A stretch of 64,000 nt of DNA. Source: Melampsora larici-populina 98AG31 (lineage: Eukaryota; Basidiomycota; Pucciniomycetes; Pucciniales; Melampsoraceae). The stretch spans positions 161,012 through 225,011 of the forward strand of contig NW_006768840.1 of the NCBI RefSeq assembly GCF_000204055.1. The letters run 5' to 3'. The notes under the pieces are model-generated. The model had not been told where the DNA came from. It ran no database searches and saw nothing but the letters and a program-made list of their open reading frames with translations. The translations under genes and the position numbers were made by a program. The first letter of the stretch is position 1, and the number at the start of each line of letters is the position of its first letter. Positions 10,727 through 21,679 of the stretch are shown here, piece after piece.

Positions 10727-12125
10727 ATAATTGGCTCAACGATAACAAATTGACAGTCATAGTAGGAACATATAGAACTTCCGGTATCAAGATGTCGACG
10801 GGTTGATGAGTGACTTCAGAAAAACCCGGAATGACGATAGTTCCGATATGAGTCGCATACTGAGGAACATTTGATATACCATTGATCTTCACCGAATCGA
10901 TTGCTTTTAAGGTTGTGAACATGTGTTTGTTGGAAACGATATTACGTGAAGCAGCCGTATCCGCAAGAATCGATCCATAAGAAGAACCATCCGTCTGAGC
11001 CGAATATGCATGAGCAGCAAAACCTTTGTCTGGAAAGTCATCGGCCAGCTCCAAAGCACTAAATTGATTACTGGTCGTTACATTAAAGGCAGAAGCAGGC
11101 GGAGGGTTCTTTTTGGCTAAGTGAGCAGCCTCAATTTCAAGATAACGCTTCGCCATTTCAGATTCTGACAACTTGTTTGAACTTGGATTTGGAGATGAAG
11201 ATTTAGCTTTAGCTTTTGGACCTGTACTGTTTTGAAAATGACAGTTCCGATTTGTATGAGGAAGGCCGCGATGATTCTCCAAATTGCATACGTCGTTAGG
11301 ACCAGGACCAATACGTCGAACCACACGATTTGTTGTTTGAGCGGGTGGTACCACTTTAGCAGTAAAAGCGTTAGTCGAGGAAGTGACTCCTGATGACGAA
11401 CGCTTAGCCGTTTCAATAACCAATCTATCCATAACCATTTGAACAGTGAGATTGGACAAATCGGCGAAGAAAGGAGCAGTGATGAACTCAAATTCTTTCC
11501 CTAAACCGTTCAAGAGAAAAATCGCTAATAACTTAGAGGACAGAGCAATTTCTTTATCCTCAGCAGAATATTGAGCTAGCTGATTGTGCAGATTACGAAT
11601 TCGGATAATGAAGTCGGACAGAGATTGACCAGGTTTGAGCCTAGCCGTAGCGATTTCACAAATAGCAGCAGCCGCCAAAACACCACCACTACTGCCGTGA
11701 GCTTTACATAAAGTTTCATAAGCAATCTTAGGCGTGTCGGTAATCTTGACTAAAGAATCATTCGCCGTGTCCAGTGACTCAACCATGATTTCCATAACTC
11801 GTCCTTGTTGTCGTCGGTACAGAAGAAGGGCGGTAGGATCGGTAGGAGGAGCATCAGAAGTTAGAAAAGAAGATAAACCCCTAGTTTGAAGAGCGAAGTG
11901 TAGACGCTTATTCCAGTGAGGAAAATTCCCATCGCGAAGTTCAGGAATTTTGATGCGGTCATTGATACGATCCTCTTGAGTATTCGTAGTGGCCATGATT
12001 GAAGATAAAGGACGAGTTGTCGACTGAGATGACGATTCGAGATCAGACGAATCGGAGAGTTGATCAAGGTCGGATGAAGGGGATAACTGAGCAGGTGATC
12101 CGGAGTCGATAGGCGAAGAAGCCAT
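10662..12125 (-). CDS. copia Gag with N-terminal part of the protease (487 aa)
   Basis: The Met at 12125 follows a short leader after the primer-binding site. Residues about 40-250 form the copia gag/UBN2-like region (WNKRLHFALQTRG .. SDFIIRIRNLHNQLAQY .. LLNGL). A degenerate zinc knuckle of form CX4HX4HX4C (CNLENHRGLPHTNRNC) follows, instead of the classical CX2CX4HX4C. Near residue 389 is the protease active site ADTAASRNI, with D-T-A rather than the common D-S/T-G. The conserved YVPTMTVNLLSLSQLC end of the protease follows. The frame stops at 10662 and pol continues in the +1 frame. Gag coats the RNA in cytoplasmic particles, and the protease would mature the polyprotein. Confidence 0.88.
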   Translation of the reverse strand: MASSPIDSGSPAQLSPSSDLDQLSDSSDLESSSQSTTRPLSSIMATTNTQEDRINDRIKIPELRDGNFPHWNKRLHFALQTRGLSSFLTSDAPPTDPTALLLYRRQQGRVMEIMVESLDTANDSLVKITDTPKIAYETLCKAHGSSGGVLAAAAICEIATARLKPGQSLSDFIIRIRNLHNQLAQYSAEDKEIALSSKLLAIFLLNGLGKEFEFITAPFFADLSNLTVQMVMDRLVIETAKRSSSGVTSSTNAFTAKVVPPAQTTNRVVRRIGPGPNDVCNLENHRGLPHTNRNCHFQNSTGPKAKAKSSSPNPSSNKLSESEMAKRYLEIEAAHLAKKNPPPASAFNVTTSNQFSALELADDFPDKGFAAHAYSAQTDGSSYGSILADTAASRNIVSNKHMFTTLKAIDSVKINGISNVPQYATHIGTIVIPGFSEVTHQPVDILIPEVLYVPTMTVNLLSLSQLCANGASFSGSDESITVVGLPR

Positions 12126-12225
12126 ATAGATGCGAAATAAGCAGACGGAAAACCAGATGGGATATAGAGGAGAAATTAAAAATCCCCAATGTCGTATGTG
12201 TATAAACTGTGTTTACTCGGTAAAA

Positions 12226-12237
12226 CGGCTCATAACC
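12226..12237 (-). other. primer-binding site matching initiator tRNA-Met anticodon arm
   Basis: Directly after the 5' LTR the minus strand reads GGTTATGAGCCG. This complements the anticodon stem-loop of eukaryotic initiator tRNA-Met (CTCATAA core), not the tRNA 3' end, whose complement would begin TGG. That is the half-tRNA priming known for Drosophila copia and yeast Ty5. The match is from known tRNA sequence and was not searched. Confidence 0.72.
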
Positions 12238-12550
12238 TATGAGTAATGCACAGATTCACAAACACGACAATAAGTTAGTTTGTGAATAAAAGAGAAAAGC
12301 TTTGAATGAGATGAAGATCAAAGCTTGGTGCAACTCATAGTAGGCTTTATAGGAAAAGACAATTTGAAAACAGATAGATGAGAGAGTTATGCGCACACAG
12401 TTGGAGATTTATCAAATAAAGAGAAACATATCAAATTCATCACGCAGGATGACATAAGCATAGAGAAAGGATTCATCACGCAGGATGATCATACACACGT
12501 AAAACATCAAAACATATCCAGAACTATTTGATAATAGTCAACAACTAACA
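12238..12550 (-). repeat. 5' LTR of the copia element
   Basis: 313 bp, identical to 7404-7716. It carries the element's promoter and start of transcription by position; no individual promoter element is marked out clearly. Confidence 0.92.
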
Positions 12551-12555
12551 GGCCG
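12551..12555. repeat. target site duplication, right copy (GGCCG)
   Basis: Repeats the five bases at 7399-7403. Confidence 0.85.
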
Positions 12556-13161
12556 CGGCTAGACTTACAAACCCAAGCTTACACTTGAGTTCACAGCTAA
12601 CTTGAGTCCCTCTCGGCGAACGAGCCTGAGGTAACAGAGCTCCAGGATTTACCACGGCATTGGGACTCGGAGTAGGAGATACAAAGGTCGAGTTTTGAGT
12701 GACCTTCCTTCCATTCATGCACTAGATTTCAGTTGATATTTATGCGATATTATTTGATCAAGGCGAGTCACAATTCACCTCAAGAATGATTGCTGTCCGG
12801 TTAAAATTTGTTGGTAAGAAAACACCCTGCTCACAGATTATCACATCAATTACCCCCCAATGACTTCTGAGCTTTCTGCGAGCCTCGAGGTGAACAATGC
12901 TTGGCATAGATTGATGTCTTGTTTTAATTGGGCAGCCCAAGCTACCACATATATTAGCTGTGCTGTAAATGGTAACATACTTCAGAAAATGGAAGACAAT
13001 TTTGTATCTAGCCATAAATGAGCATAAAGATATATTTACTGCAACCAGTCCTTGCAACTTTTGAGCCTCCAGCCTTAAACTGTTATCTGGTGCCCGTGAC
13101 ATGGTTGCTGTGTTTACGGCAGCCACTCCTGTCTCATCAGAGTTGACGAAATCTGACTTTT
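12556..13161. other. stretch right of copia element with possible decayed coding remnant
   Basis: A minus-strand frame open from 13165 to 12758 (135 codons) includes a credible-looking peptide (NSDETGVAAVNTATMSRAP) but has no ATG and does not join in phase to the candidate gene upstream. It may be the 3' remains of that gene or noise. Confidence 0.25.
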
Positions 13162-13735
13162 TCAAGTCCCTATCTGCGATGGATGGTAATCTTCAAACTC
13201 GATTTTGCAAAGCTTAGATTGAACGCCTGATATCCTTCGTGCGTTGACATTTTGTACATTATGTGTTGTTGGGGGCAGCGCAGTTGAGGCACCCCTGAAG
13301 GTGAAGTCCACAGTTTCAGTCTCAATTGATTCAATGAGAACATAGGGTCTTCGAAGGCCCTTGATCCGAAGTCAGTTGGGTAATAGACAAAGCCCGCATT
13401 CACGACATGCAAAGACCTTGAGCTCAGAAAGCAGTTTAAGCAGTGCATAAGAAACAAGCCCGTGCGTGAGCTGCTCATGTCCAATTCTTCTTGTTGGTTG
13501 GCGATGCAAATCCAGAACGGATGGACTGGTGTTGGGTTGTTCTCGAGGTGTTGTGACCTCTGACGGCTTGAAGTTGTGGTTTCCGAATTCCAAAGGACGG
13601 GAAACTGTGCGGACGCGGCCGCGCGGGGGATTAGTTGAGCTCAACGGAAAATAGTCTGAAATCCAGTGGAAACGGTATCAACTTCAATTCAACTTATCTG
13701 ACTCAGCTTCAACTCAGACGGTATAGATCGACCAT
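13162..13735 (-). CDS. hypothetical small protein, three exons (150 aa)
   Basis: Not recognised. Exons 13735-13720, 13655-13417 and 13359-13162 join in phase and give 150 residues. Residues about 6-60 are Pro/Arg/Ser-rich (LSSTNPPRGRVRTVSRP); the centre looks ordered and helical (GLVSYALLKLLSELKGLRRP), followed by a strand-rich stretch (YVLIESIETETVDFTFRG). The first exon is only 16 bases and its donor (GTCTGA) is weak, so the start is uncertain. Coding-like sequence continues downstream in another frame to about 12758, so this could equally be a longer gene broken by a frameshift. The copia element lies about 600 bp past its 3' end. Confidence 0.4.
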
Positions 13736-14220
13736 CTCCTTTCGATCTGCGCTTGTGTAGCAATATATCAGCCGCGAGGTTGACACAAGTGCATTTGGCT
13801 ACTGGCTATGCTCAGTTTGACTTGAGCCGGTTCATTCTTGAGTTTGTCCGCACTCGGCCTTTTTCCCTTTGTCAGCTTTCATTTCGAACAAATCGACCAA
13901 GGCGAGCTTCTCAGGCAAATCCTCTAATGAGGTCAATCATCTTCAAACACAGTGAATCGACAAATTGTACAGACACAGTAGGGACCCATTTGGCTCAGGT
14001 GTAAAGCCCGAATACCATCGATGACGTTCAGCCATATACGTAAGAAGCTCGATTGAGGCTGTCGAGGGCCACTTATTGCCTGTTTATATCACTTCTCGAG
14101 CTAATCGAATTTTTCACCTCGACCCTTAATTACAGAAACTGAAGCTCACTGGGCTTCTCATTTTTGAAAGCACAACACTTCTCAAAAAAATCACTCTCCA
14201 ACTTCACATCTTTCTGCAAA
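13736..14220. other. divergent intergenic region upstream of the MATE gene
   Basis: 485 bp between the doubtful small gene (minus) and the MATE gene (plus). Any promoters for both must lie here. No clear element could be picked out. Confidence 0.4.
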
Positions 14221-16628
14221 ATGTCGGATCGAATGTCGCCTGCCACCTGTTCGTCCCATCCTTTTCTTCTGCTCAGATGTCTCGATCCATGAACTGATCT
14301 ATTCCAACACATCTTTTTCCACTTTAGATTATCATTCGCTTCCCAGTGCTGATGGAAGTAATGGCCACCACCGATTTTCTCGCAATTCCATCGCTAGCTC
14401 GTCAGCTCCTTCCAATCCCGATCATCGTTATCATGACCTGAGTGACGTGATCAGCGAGACAAGTATAGAGGTGCCTCAATTACAAGCTTTCCTTAACGCA
14501 CACGGCTCTATAGCTGCCATCAATGGCGCCTCGATGGAGATTCCGGGTTCTTCAGCTATGCGACCTCGCACATTCTCCTTCTCCACTGCCTCGCTCGCTG
14601 GGTCTTTGCACTCGACCTTTGTTCCACCTTCTTCAGAAGTCACCTCGCTGCTGGGTCCACCTGAAGCACGGGCCATAGCTACTGCTGTTGACGAGAGTGA
14701 AGAACGGTTTGGACTCGATGAATTGTTACAAGAAATGCGACTTCTCAGTACCTACGCTATTCCAATCGTAGGTCAGTGCACCTTATTATGTCTCAATTTT
14801 CCATACAAGCAAAACTTGAAGCTTATAAATGTCTCCGATCACTTTATAGGCACCCATATACTGGAATACTCTCTGTTGATCGTGAGCGTGCTCTCAGTCG
14901 GTCACCTCGGTACCACTGAACTTGCAGCTGCCAGTCTCGCCAACATCACAGCGAATTGTGCCGCGTTGAGTGTCATCATCGGCTTCGTTTCTGCGCTCGA
15001 CTCGCTATGTCCTTCTGCTTTCACCTCACCTCACCCCGAACGCACCTCACTCCACGCCCTCCGTACTTCCATACTTCTCGTCATCTTACTCGTACCCGAG
15101 CTTCTCATATTTTGGCACGCCAAACCGATATTTTTGTTCTTACGGCAAGATCCCGATGTGGCAGCGGCTGCATCTTCCTACCTGCGCGTACTTTCTTTCG
15201 GCTTGCCTGGTTATGCTATTTTTGAAGTGACTCGGCGTTGGCTTCAGGCGCAACAATTGATGTTACCTCCTACACTTGTCGTCTTTATTGTGGCACCGAT
15301 CAATGCGATATTGAGTTATCTGCTTGTTTGGGGTCCAGCGCCATACGGAATTGGATTTCTTGGCGCTCCTGCGGCGACCGCTTTCTCATTTAACCTCATG
15401 GGCATCCTTTGGTTTGTAATTCATGTTTTCAACTGTGCGATCCTCTTTGGCTAATGACCATTATACCAACACAGTTTATGCTATTGTATATTCTTTGCTC
15501 CGCGGACGGCTTGGGGTGGGTTTACACGAGCAGCTTTTCAAGAGCTTGGTCCAAATTTCCGTTTTGGACTCGCTGGCTTTACGATGATCGCTAGTGAATG
15601 GTGGTGTTGGGAAATTGTCGGACTTTCTAGTTCTTTACTTGGTCCCAGCACGCTGGCTGCCCAAAGCATCATCAGTTAAGCAGAACCCCATCTCCTCTGC
15701 GCGCCGTAAACAATCCAACGAACAATGCTGATACCCCTTCCCATAACTCTTCACTATTTAGCCACCATTTCGACATGTACGTTATCTCACAGTTCACATT
15801 CTCATCACATGCATTGACTTTATTTTCGTCTTTTCAGTTGTCTACCAGTTTCCCTACGCTACTTCGGCCGCGGCCGCTGTACGATGTGGCAATTTATTGG
15901 GTGCAGGTATGCCACGTCGAGCGAAATTGGCCACTCTATCCGCTCTTGCTTGTGGATTTTGCGTGGGGGTCGTCAATATGATCATTATGGTTAGCTTCCG
16001 TGAAGGGTTGGGAGAACTTTTCAGTTCGGCCCCAGAGGTGATATCTATCGTTGCCGATGTGGTGAGTAGTCCTTTCCTTTTCTTCGTGACCCTATTGGCG
16101 AGACTGATCTTTGCACACCTTTCTAGTTACCACTCGTGGCCCTCTTCCAAGTACCCGATTGTTCGTAACCATGAAACGCCTCATGATTTTACCACTGTGT
16201 AACTGATTCAACATATGTTTTGCGAATGTATCATCCACAGGTATCGCTGCGGTAGCGGGTGGTGTCTTGCGAGGGTTAGGGAAACCCAACATAGGAGCCA
16301 TGATCAACTCGGGCGGTTACTATGCCGTTGGACTTCCGATCGGGCTTATCCTCACCTTCTCAAGAATCAACTTGGGCGTAGTGAGTACACATCATCTGAT
16401 TTCACAGGTGGAATTACAGAAACTGATTGCAGTTGACAACAACCATAGTACGGCTTATGGATCGGTATGACGATTGCAGTAACTTGTACCGCATCAACAT
16501 GTACATTGTATATCTTAAGGACGGACTACGTTTATGCAATGACACGGGCTCGACAAAGAATGTGGGAGGCTCTAGGTGCAAGTCATGTTGAAGAGCAAGA
16601 ACGGTGTGACTATGGTACGCTTCATTAA
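14221..16628 (+). CDS. MATE-family multidrug/toxin efflux transporter, nine exons (608 aa)
   Basis: Exons 14221-14248, 14328-14771, 14850-15411, 15475-15674, 15762-15776, 15838-16061, 16127-16160, 16241-16380 and 16449-16628 keep phase throughout and give 608 residues. The first roughly 155 residues are a Ser-rich cytosolic tail. Family signatures follow: SVGHLGTTELAAASLANI, ALDSLCPSAF (usually ALDTLCSQAFG), GLAGFTMIASEWW, STLAAQSII, ATSAAAAVRCGNLLGAG, GGVLRGLGKPNIGA and the terminal YGLWIGMT..TC segment, in an integral-membrane protein of about 12 helices. MATE proteins export organic cations or metabolites against H+ or Na+, in fungi at plasma or vacuolar membranes. Exon 5 is a 15-base microexon, needed to keep the conserved helix. 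Introns 1 and 7 use the unusual donor GTTCGT. Intron 2 is a stop-free multiple of three and could be retained. The extreme N-terminus and C-terminus are less sure. Confidence 0.88.
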
Positions 16629-17028
16629 ACCAACACCAATTTTGCTACCAATAGAAGCAGGTCTTCAGATCCGCCCCTACTTCATAACGTATATGTGGAT
16701 CTTTCTTGCTCTTGTTATCTACATTTTTGAATACATCAACTTGTTCATAGTATTTTACATAAAGCTGCATTGCTACAATTAATGAATCATAGACCTTACT
16801 GCCTGAACGTTTCATGACAAGTCTGGTTACACTGAGATCAACTACTCAGCATTGGTGAATTCTACCATATGCTATTTTCTTGTCAATATTATGTCCACTA
16901 GACGGATCCGCAGCCTATGTCTTGTACAAAACATAAAGACTTATACGTTTTCGAGGAGGCACTTGTGATGTTGTGTTTTATACTCACAAGAGGAATCAAG
17001 TCAAGATGAGTGTCATGTGAGATGGAGC

Positions 17029-17360
17029 TTAGAAGTCCTTCGTGTCCCAAAACATGACATTCTCATTTTTTTTGAAAGTTTTGAGAGGATCAAATTGAAG
17101 CTGTCCCCCAAGCTTTTCTCCGGCTTGTTTTCCTTTAGCAATACTCCTCCACGTGACGATTGCGCGCCCCAGAGGAGTGTAATCGCCAGGCCTGAGCAAG
17201 TGAATAGGTGACAAGACATCCTCTGGTGTGTAAGGCGCAAGATACTTGAGCAGAAGACTTGGTTTGTGAAAGAAACTTGCATTCATGAGACCTTGCCGGA
17301 CTCATCAAATTCGATTCCAATCGTAAGGTTACTGACAAGACCAAGCCTTGACGCTTTGAA
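17029..17360 (-). pseudogene. broken gene fragment of unknown family
   Basis: On the minus strand a peptide-like stretch (RLGLVSNLTIGIEFDESGKV) in one frame stops near 17284, and a second open stretch continues in another frame to 17029 (FFHKPSLLLKYLAPYTPEDV .. FDPLKTFKKNENVMFWD). The composition of both suggests real protein, but no GT..AG intron of workable length joins them. This is most simply a frameshifted gene remnant. A faint likeness of the DPLKTFKK region to fungal mitochondrial ribosomal protein bS18m is noted but not claimed. Confidence 0.33.
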
Positions 17361-18684
17361 GCGGTTAGCTGCTCAATTTTAACAATCCAGTTACGCCAAG
17401 AAAAGCATTCTGAACTGCTGATGAAATGCTGCCTCGTTTTAAGGCTCTCGAAAGAGTGAGGACTGACCGGAGTCGGCGTGGAACAGAAACATATCCTACT
17501 CTCCATCTAAACCCATAATGCGTAACCCCATAGACTCTAATATGTGTAACCCTCTTACAGGTACGCAGGCAAGGCTCGATGGATTAGGATGAGGGAAGCT
17601 TTGATGGAGTTGATCTGACGATGACCTGCAGTTTCCGTAGTGAAGCAATAGAGACAACAAGTTTGTTCAGCGATACCACGGATAGAATATACGATTGCAC
17701 AATCCTTGGAGTCCAGATCATTCATATTTTAAACACAAGGGTCAGAGATATCAGTCAGAGTTTTGGGTAAAGATAGTCAATTTCTGATACAAGTTTCATG
17801 ATGAGCCAATCTGAACATCGAATGAATTCTATGAGTCGAATCACAAGAACCCTCCCCTTAATTCCCAAGGCTGATCAAGATCTGAGTCGAGAAAGCTTAA
17901 GAAGAGAAAACGATTGGAATTTTGACTGTGATTTTAATGGACCCAACCTCAAGCAAGCGGTATCAAAGGAAGTCAGACCGACCGAAGCAAAACATACAAG
18001 CTTGATACTTTTTTTGATTTTTCATCCGCTGTAGCATGAATAATGTTTGCGTAGTAAAGTGTGAAACTATACTGAGTCTGAGTCCAAGTTGAGTAAGAAC
18101 GAACGAAATATCGAAAAAACACCACAGACACGCAACTTCAAGAGGTGAGACGTGTGTGCAGGCTAAAATTTAAAAGAGCAGTTAGTCAAACTCATGTCTA
18201 CATGGAATTCTAAATCATAAACTTCTCCTCATCATCTGTATCAGATAGAATCGGTTGAAACGAAGAGGGGAAAAGTCGGCATGAGCTTTTATAATTGGGT
18301 TTTCCAAGTCTGTTCTCCTTTTTTCCGTTCTCCCTTCATTAACCATTTTAACATTATATATTTTGAAAAAACTAGTTGTTGGTCATCTTATCGTTCGTTA
18401 AGACCACATCTTTCCCTCTCCTAAACAAAATCATCAACTTTACTTGTGCAAGAGAACTCTCTGATATTCCTTGCACAACTTATTTCATGGTCTTCCTCAC
18501 TCTCGTTTAAACACCAGGATAGAAACTACGAAGATCCAGAAAGAGAACTATATATTAATTTAATAACAGACAACAGCACCAGTTTTTGTCAAGAACTACA
18601 TTCGTTTGGAAACCCAACCTCAAGCAGAAGTCTAGCTTCAAGAACACCTTATAAAGATCACCATCGAGCCTTCCCGAACCGAAG
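17361..18684. other. intergenic region upstream of the DUF7872-like gene
   Basis: No supported gene. A TATA-like ATTATATATT at about 18352-18361, followed by a TC- and A-rich leader, precedes the ATG at 18685 by about 330 bases and is a plausible core promoter. Confidence 0.4.
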
Positions 18685-20863
18685 ATGGTTTATCAATCAA
18701 TAAGACCTTCACTAGGTTTGGTTATCCTTGGAGCAAGTCTTTCTTCTGGATTCCTTCTTCCTGCTGCTCCTGGTTCTGCTACCCAAACTCCTGGAGTCCC
18801 ATCACCTATCAATTCAACCAATGGATCTCCTCCTCCTACTACTAATAATAATGCTACATCAACTCAAGCACCTGTTCCGCAGAATGTTAAAGATCCTAAT
18901 TGTATTGCTGGAAACCTTTCGGCTCAAACTTGGAAAGATTTAAAACTAGATGATTATTTAACTAACTATTCAGGTGGTCAAAACTTAACTCTAACAGTAA
19001 GTCTATTCCTATATCCCAAACACCCTTTCAATCTACCAGCATTTTTTCATATCTTTTTTTTTTGTTTTTTTTTTTCTCTCTTAGCAATATGCAGATTCAA
19101 AAGGAGCACAAAACTTTAAATGTGGTATAGAAGAAGATTGTACGATTGGACAGATTTGTGATCCTGTAGTTGGACTTGATTGGTATATATTATTATCAGT
19201 ACAAGAATGGAATAATTGTATGAATTCGGTTTATAAAGCTGTTCATTTTGCTACTTCGATTGTTCAAGGTAAATTTCTTCATTCTTGTCTTCCACATTTT
19301 TTACATCAAGGTTCTAAAGAAAAAAGATGTTGATTAGTTATTTCGATTAGGTACTTTGGCACTTATGGTATCGGAACTGTAAGTCTTTCCAACAAATCTA
19401 AAATGAATCATCCACACTAACATCACGAAAATTCCTTTCGGTTTTTAGTACTAATCGGAATATGCCAGCATCAGCCTACGCATTTGATGCATCATCATTG
19501 GCAATGTTGATTGCTTCATTTTCAGCTGTGATGGTCCTAGGAGTAGATTTACTATTCTTGGCAGGTTATGTTGGAGTGTTATATACGATCCTTTCAACTT
19601 TCGGTATCATCTCAGTGGCTTCTGGTTTCTTGGCTAGTAATGGGTTTACTATAAGTAATTTACTTTCAACAGCTCCAGAAGATAAGAAATCATTCATAGC
19701 CGTACGTGAACTCTTTCCTTTCGTATTCAAAGATTTCGAGTTCTTATCTGTTGGTTTTCTTCTAGTGGGGTGATATTGGGAACGTTTTCTCTCAATGGGA
19801 AAGTGGAATGCATTCAAAGATCTCAAATACTACTCAAACCGTTCTTAATTCTCCTATCAGTTCTCCACAAGGCATCAGTGGTGTTTTAAAGAATGGAGTG
19901 TTCTTATATGATACTCAACCTAAAACTACGGCTGATCTTCAAACTGAATATGCTACTGTTATTCAAGCTCGTTCATTAAATTTAGTACTACGTTCGATGG
20001 TAAGAATTTTTTTTTTCTACAATTTTGATAAATGTGCGAAAAAGAAAGAATGATCTTGATGGTGATTCTTTTTTTTTTTTGCATAGGGTGCTTATGTGAC
20101 TCGTGGTGGGGTTAGTGATTCTTTTTCTTCATATATCTTTATCAAACCATTAATGTTTTGTTTGGTTAATTTTTTTTTAGGAAAAATGTGATGGAAAAGG
20201 TCCAAATGGAGCACGAGAAGGCGACGAATATTTATCCTACTGTACCCCCGACAAAATGTAAGCCAAATCAACAATCTCATCTCAAAAATCTTTGAAAATG
20301 ATTTCGTTTTTCCCTCTTGATTTTGTTTTTCCTCTTGATTTTGATTTTTGGATTTTGATTTATTTATTTGATTGTAGAATGATGAATATTGTTTTAGCAA
20401 AAGGAGATAAAACCGAAAACAAAATCCAAAGTGCTAAAATGATTTCAGCTAAATTTGGTTTTACAACTGATTATCTTGTAAATCAATCTTGGATTTGTCA
20501 ATCTAAATATAAAAAATTCGAATTTGATCCTTATCAAGATAGGTAAGTAAAAAAGCAAAAACAAAAAACAAAACATTTTATATAAAGAAAAAAATCTGAT
20601 TGAAATTGGAACTTATTTGCTTTTTTTGTGGTTTTTTTGGTAGTCCTTTACCTTCTGATCCTAATCAGGAATGTATTATCAATTTGCCAGTTTGTGATCT
20701 TTCAGATATCAGTAAGTTAATCTCTAAATCCAATTTTGTTCTACAAGTTTCTAATCTTATTTAATTTGATTGATTTAAATAGGAATCGATAAGGCTCGTA
20801 AAGGAAAACATCATTCTACCACAAAAGCATGTAGAGTACAAGGAGGCTTACCGATCTAAATAA
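18685..20863 (+). CDS. secreted/membrane DUF7872-like protein, ten exons (about 474 aa)
   Basis: Exons 18685-18996, 19085-19268, 19351-19378, 19449-19701, 19766-19999, 20087-20110, 20181-20257, 20378-20542, 20644-20710 and 20783-20863. The N-terminus is a signal peptide or anchor (SLGLVILGASLSSGFLL), then a Pro/Thr/Asn linker. The ordered part begins PNCIAGNLSAQTWKDLKLDD and includes NFKCGIEEDCTIGQICDPVV and GLDWYILLSVQEWNNCMNSV. This pattern fits the fungal DUF7872 family, which I recall from basidiomycetes including rusts. A long hydrophobic region (about residues 183-235) suggests one or two membrane segments, with Asn-glycosylation sites around. The last intron has two possible acceptors: 20781-20782 gives a stop at 20863; AAG at 20792-20793 gives a different tail ending QGGLPI with a stop at 20859. 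Function is unknown. Confidence 0.8.
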
Positions 20864-21679
20864 AAATCAAAACCATCATCATAAAAAAAACTTATTCTTT
20901 TTGATGATGGGTTTCTTCTTTGATTTTTTTCTTTTTATGAATTTTTATTTTGGTTTTTATCTCTTTAAGATCATAAAGAGATTTTCTGGCTTGAACTTTG
21001 CTTTGTGTTTTTCTTTTCTTTTGTGATACCGAAATTCAATTTTTTTGATGTTTTTTTTTTGGTTGAATGGTTCTTTATCATGAAAGAATGATAATTTTTC
21101 AAATCATTTATTTATTTCGAAATATATATCATATCTTTGCCGAACTTACATTCAAAGCAATCCAGTACAGTATAGTATGGTTATGTACAATTTCTTGGTG
21201 AATCAAAGAAAAAGATACACAAATGAAAAGATTAATCATTAGAGATAAGCAAAAGTTTGATTAGAAAGAGTGCATGAGAAGTCACCAGGAAATAAGCTCA
21301 TCAAGTTGATTATCGATAAATTAAGATTGTTTGAGATAGGGTTGAAGAGAAAGTTGTGTTCTGAAGAACTTCGAAAGTTAACTGTTAGATTGCTCAGGAT
21401 GGTAGTGATGATTAGGAATAGGAGAGAAAGAAGTGATAGTAACCCCAATTGAATGAGATGATGAGCTGGTAAAGTAATTGGAAGTTAAAGTATCTATCTT
21501 CTACATATTCTGATTGAATAACCCCAAAAAAATAAATAAAACTCTATGGAATAAATACTGAATACTGTTGGTAGTAGTAGTACTGGTACAATCTAGTGGG
21601 TCAAAGGGTTAGACAGTAGACTTCAGTTGCCCTTTCTCTTTTTCTATTTCTGTTTCTTTCGAATTGGAAAGATAAGAAG
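20864..21679. other. intergenic region between DUF7872-like and TPR genes
   Basis: T-rich 3' region of the upstream gene (to about 21100), then the promoter side of the next gene. No further gene is supported. Confidence 0.45.

Larger units (their letters stand above)
7404..12550 (-). mobile_element. full-length Ty1/copia LTR retrotransposon
   Basis: A complete 5,147-bp element in minus orientation. It has two LTRs of 313 bp that read identically (7404-7716 and 12238-12550), a primer-binding site next to the 5' LTR, gag with protease, pol with integrase-RT-RNase H (the copia order), a polypurine tract, and GGCCG duplications on both sides. Identical LTRs mean the insertion is very recent. 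The terminal bases are TG..TA rather than the usual TG..CA, judged from the duplication. Gag and pol are in different frames (see the frameshift entry). Confidence 0.93.

Noticed and set aside
14476..14676. Minus-strand open frame of 66 codons
   Set aside because: Antisense to a well-supported MATE exon and without a domain.
16629..16782. Possible extra hydrophobic exon after the MATE gene
   Set aside because: The frame looks membrane-like and an acceptor exists, but MATE proteins normally end at the Arg-rich tail already present; the stop at 16628 is simpler.
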